A stretch of 45,381 nt of DNA from Lysobacterales bacterium (GTDB lineage: Bacteria > Pseudomonadota > Gammaproteobacteria > Xanthomonadales > SZUA-5). The stretch covers positions 1-45,381 of the forward strand of contig JALHMG010000044.1 in NCBI GenBank assembly GCA_022844135.1. The letters run 5' to 3'. Position 1 is the stretch's first letter. Each line of letters opens with the position of its first letter. The notes beneath the pieces were generated by a model. The model worked only from the letters and a program-made list of their open reading frames with translations, ran no database searches and was not told the DNA's origin. Both the position numbers and the translations under genes were made by a program. Below are positions 43,893 through 45,381 of this stretch, piece by piece.

Positions 43893-44603
43893 TCACCACT
43901 CGCTTCGTCCCGGCAGCAGTCCGGCCAACTCGGCATCGGTCAAATTCCGCCAGCGCCCAAGCTTCAGGGCGCCGAGTTGGATATTGCTGATGCGTACGCG
44001 CCGCAACTGCGTCACGCGATAGCCGAACGCGGCGCTCATCAGGCGGATTTGGCGATTCAGGCCTTGCGTAAGGACGATCTTGAAGCCGAACTTGGCGATG
44101 CGCGTGGTACGACACGGCAGCGTCATCTTCCCATGAATGCGTACGCCGTTCGCCATCCCCCGCAGAAACTCCGGCGTGACGGCCTTGTTGACCGCCACCA
44201 GGTACTCTTTTTCGTGTCGGTTCTCGGCGCGCAGGATCTCGTTGACGATGTCGCCATTGCTGGTCAGCAGGATCAGGCCTTCCGAATCCTTGTCGAGCCG
44301 GCCGATCGGGAAAATGCGCTGCTCGTGGCCAATAAATTCGACGATATTGCCCGCCGCAGTTTCGTCGGTGGTACACGTGATCCCCACGGGTTTGTTGAGC
44401 GCGATGTACACATGCGCTCGACCCTTTTTCTTTGCACGCGGTTTGAGTGCTTGCCCGTCGATGCGAACGTCGTCGCCCTCGACGAACAGCGAGCCGATCT
44501 CGGCAACCTGGCCGTTGATCGTGACGCGTCCCGCCTCGATCAGTGCGTCGGCGTCGCGCCGGGAACAGAATCCGGTGTCGGAGATGTGCTTGTTGATTCT
44601 CAT
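43893..44603 (-). CDS. rluF: 23S rRNA pseudouridine synthase (RluF/RluB-like)
   Basis: A 236-residue RsuA-family enzyme. The N-terminal S4 RNA-binding domain (about 1-50: INKHISDTGFCSRRDADALIEAGRVTING) is followed by the pseudouridine synthase domain with catalytic Asp104 in IGRLDKDSEGLILLT. LNKPVGITCTT, KEYLVAV and LTQGLNRQIRLMSAAFGY follow. The LNRQIRLMSAAFGY segment favours RluF (23S U2604) over RluB or RluE. It lacks the basic C-terminal extension of E. coli RluF. Confidence 0.88.
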   Translation of the reverse strand: MRINKHISDTGFCSRRDADALIEAGRVTINGQVAEIGSLFVEGDDVRIDGQALKPRAKKKGRAHVYIALNKPVGITCTTDETAAGNIVEFIGHEQRIFPIGRLDKDSEGLILLTSNGDIVNEILRAENRHEKEYLVAVNKAVTPEFLRGMANGVRIHGKMTLPCRTTRIAKFGFKIVLTQGLNRQIRLMSAAFGYRVTQLRRVRISNIQLGALKLGRWRNLTDAELAGLLPGRSEW

Positions 44604-44709
44604 GCACAGATATTCGCAAATTGGGGCCGCATCCGAAACCGCCAGTCACGCGTAAGTCACCACTGCGGATAGAAGATCGCATCCCTAATCTTGCAGTGAG
44701 GAGTGGCCC

Positions 44710-45087
44710 ATGCGTCTGGACGTGTTGGCGTTGGCGATCAGCGGCGTGGGGTTTCTCGCGTTCGGCGTGGCGATGCTGATTGCGCCGCAAGCGGTGATGG
44801 CCAGTGTCGATATTGCGATACCGGCCGGCGTGGCAACCACCGAGGCGCGGGCGTTTTATGGCGGGCTTGAGTTGGGATTGGCGGCATTGTTGCTCGCAGC
44901 CGCGTGGCAACCGAAGTATCGGCGTGCCGGGCTGTGGTTGGGGCTGGCCAGCTACGGCGGCATCGCGGCGGCGCGCGCTCTGGGCATGTTGATCGACGGC
45001 ACCGGTGGCGGCTTTCTTGTCGGCGCGTTGATTGTGGAATCGACGCTGGCGGCGCTGTGCGCTGCGGCACTCAGGATGCGGCATTGA
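44710..45087 (+). CDS. DUF4345-type membrane protein
   Basis: A 125-residue protein with four predicted membrane helices. The pattern (first helix GFLAFGVAMLIAP, then EARAFYGGLELGLAALLLAAA and the later AARALGMLIDG) matches the DUF4345 family of unknown function. A GAGGAGTGG site lies just upstream of the ATG. The following ECF sigma-like gene begins 42 bp downstream and may be co-transcribed. Confidence 0.8.
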   Translation: MRLDVLALAISGVGFLAFGVAMLIAPQAVMASVDIAIPAGVATTEARAFYGGLELGLAALLLAAAWQPKYRRAGLWLGLASYGGIAAARALGMLIDGTGGGFLVGALIVESTLAALCAAALRMRH

Positions 45088-45129
45088 GTCGAACGGGTTG
45101 CTTCATTTCAGATCGCAATGGAGGTCGGC

Positions 45130-45381
45130 ATGACAGGCAACTGCACACGAGTGACGGCATCGCTAGTATCGGCAGTGTCTTCCTTGCGTGTGCCGCCCAC
45201 TGTGCCGTCTGCCGTGCCCGATGATCTGAACGCGCTGTTGGGCAAAGTCGCCGTAGGCGATTAGAACGCATTTCGCGCCTTTTACGAGGCGACGGTCGAT
45301 CGTTGCGTGGGGGTGGCGATGAGCGTGCTGAAATCGCAGGTGTGGAGCGACGACTGCGTGGCCGATTGTTATGTGCAGGTT
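45130..45381 (+). pseudogene. ECF sigma-factor-like gene with in-frame TAG, cut by window end
   Basis: ATG 45130 has a good GGAGG 5 bases upstream. After 44 codons the frame meets TAG (45262-45264) and then stays open to the end of the window. The reading across the stop, LNALLGKVAVGD-stop-NAFRAFYEATVDRC, then WSDDCVADCYVQV, matches sigma-70 region 2 of ECF factors, where Gln or Glu usually follows GD. One base change (CAG or GAG to TAG) would explain it. The first 30 residues are Ser/Val/Pro-rich and not sigma-like. I infer a recently inactivated gene. The rest lies outside the window. Confidence 0.65.

Noticed and set aside
43876-45084. A 402-codon minus-strand ORF
   Set aside because: It covers the pseudouridine synthase in a wrong frame and the DUF4345 gene in antisense, and is Arg-rich and unlike any family.

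Overview
The window looks like a chromosomal segment of a GC-rich gammaproteobacterium, most likely of the Xanthomonadales/Lysobacterales type. The basis is indirect: a PilR-TfpZ-PilA-PilB-PilC type IV pilus locus with a sigma-54 pilA promoter, a gatCAB operon, a FitAB-like toxin-antitoxin pair, heptanucleotide tandem repeats and small dispersed palindromes. No rRNA, tRNA, CRISPR array, transposase or prophage was found.

Layout. 1-1740: an RHS/YD-type surface protein gene broken by an in-frame amber codon. 1897-8003: housekeeping and signalling genes (glutamine-dependent NAD synthetase, prepilin peptidase PilD, leucyl aminopeptidase, and a DesK/NarL-type two-component system). 8367-10879: a coupled pair of genes, an unrecognised protein and a cytoplasmic trypsin-like protease with a zinc ribbon. 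Both seem to carry the same small alpha/beta domain, reminiscent of YbjN/type III chaperones, so this is a candidate undescribed protease-adaptor system. 10945-11621: a FitAB/VapBC-type toxin-antitoxin pair with a perfect palindromic operator. 11669-17797: the type IV pilus locus (PilR, TfpZ-like accessory protein, sigma-54 promoter, PilA, terminator, PilB, PilC). PilS is not present and PilD lies 9-14 kb away from the rest.

17873-33438 is a variable-looking cluster of glycan or small-molecule genes, AT-richer in places. It holds two tandem paralogous multi-pass membrane proteins, a methyltransferase, a polyprenyl-phosphate GT2 glycosyltransferase, a type III PLP decarboxylase, a flavin monooxygenase-like protein, a UPF0104-type flippase-like protein, an ATP-grasp ligase and a WecE/DegT sugar aminotransferase. 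A third GT-C-like protein, a second GT2 and a GtrA-type protein follow. Many of these genes overlap by 4 bp. Together they look like a pathway that makes an unusual amino- or amide-bearing group or sugar, puts it on a polyprenyl carrier, flips it, and transfers it to an envelope acceptor, possibly the adjacent pilin. The product is not identifiable from the sequence.

33524-45087 returns to ordinary genes: a DjlA-like co-chaperone, YceI, SixA, a UPF0149 protein, exonuclease III, PxpB/PxpC, GatB-GatA-GatC, a macro-domain protein, IlvE, an RluF/RluB-type pseudouridine synthase and a DUF4345 membrane protein. Two repeats stand out here. A 17-bp palindromic element has been amplified in frame inside pxpC as four 42-bp units plus an inverted copy, with another copy in the nadE-pilD gap. 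A seven-copy heptamer abuts the gatB start codon where a Shine-Dalgarno sequence would be expected. The window ends in an ECF sigma-factor-like gene that also has an in-frame TAG.
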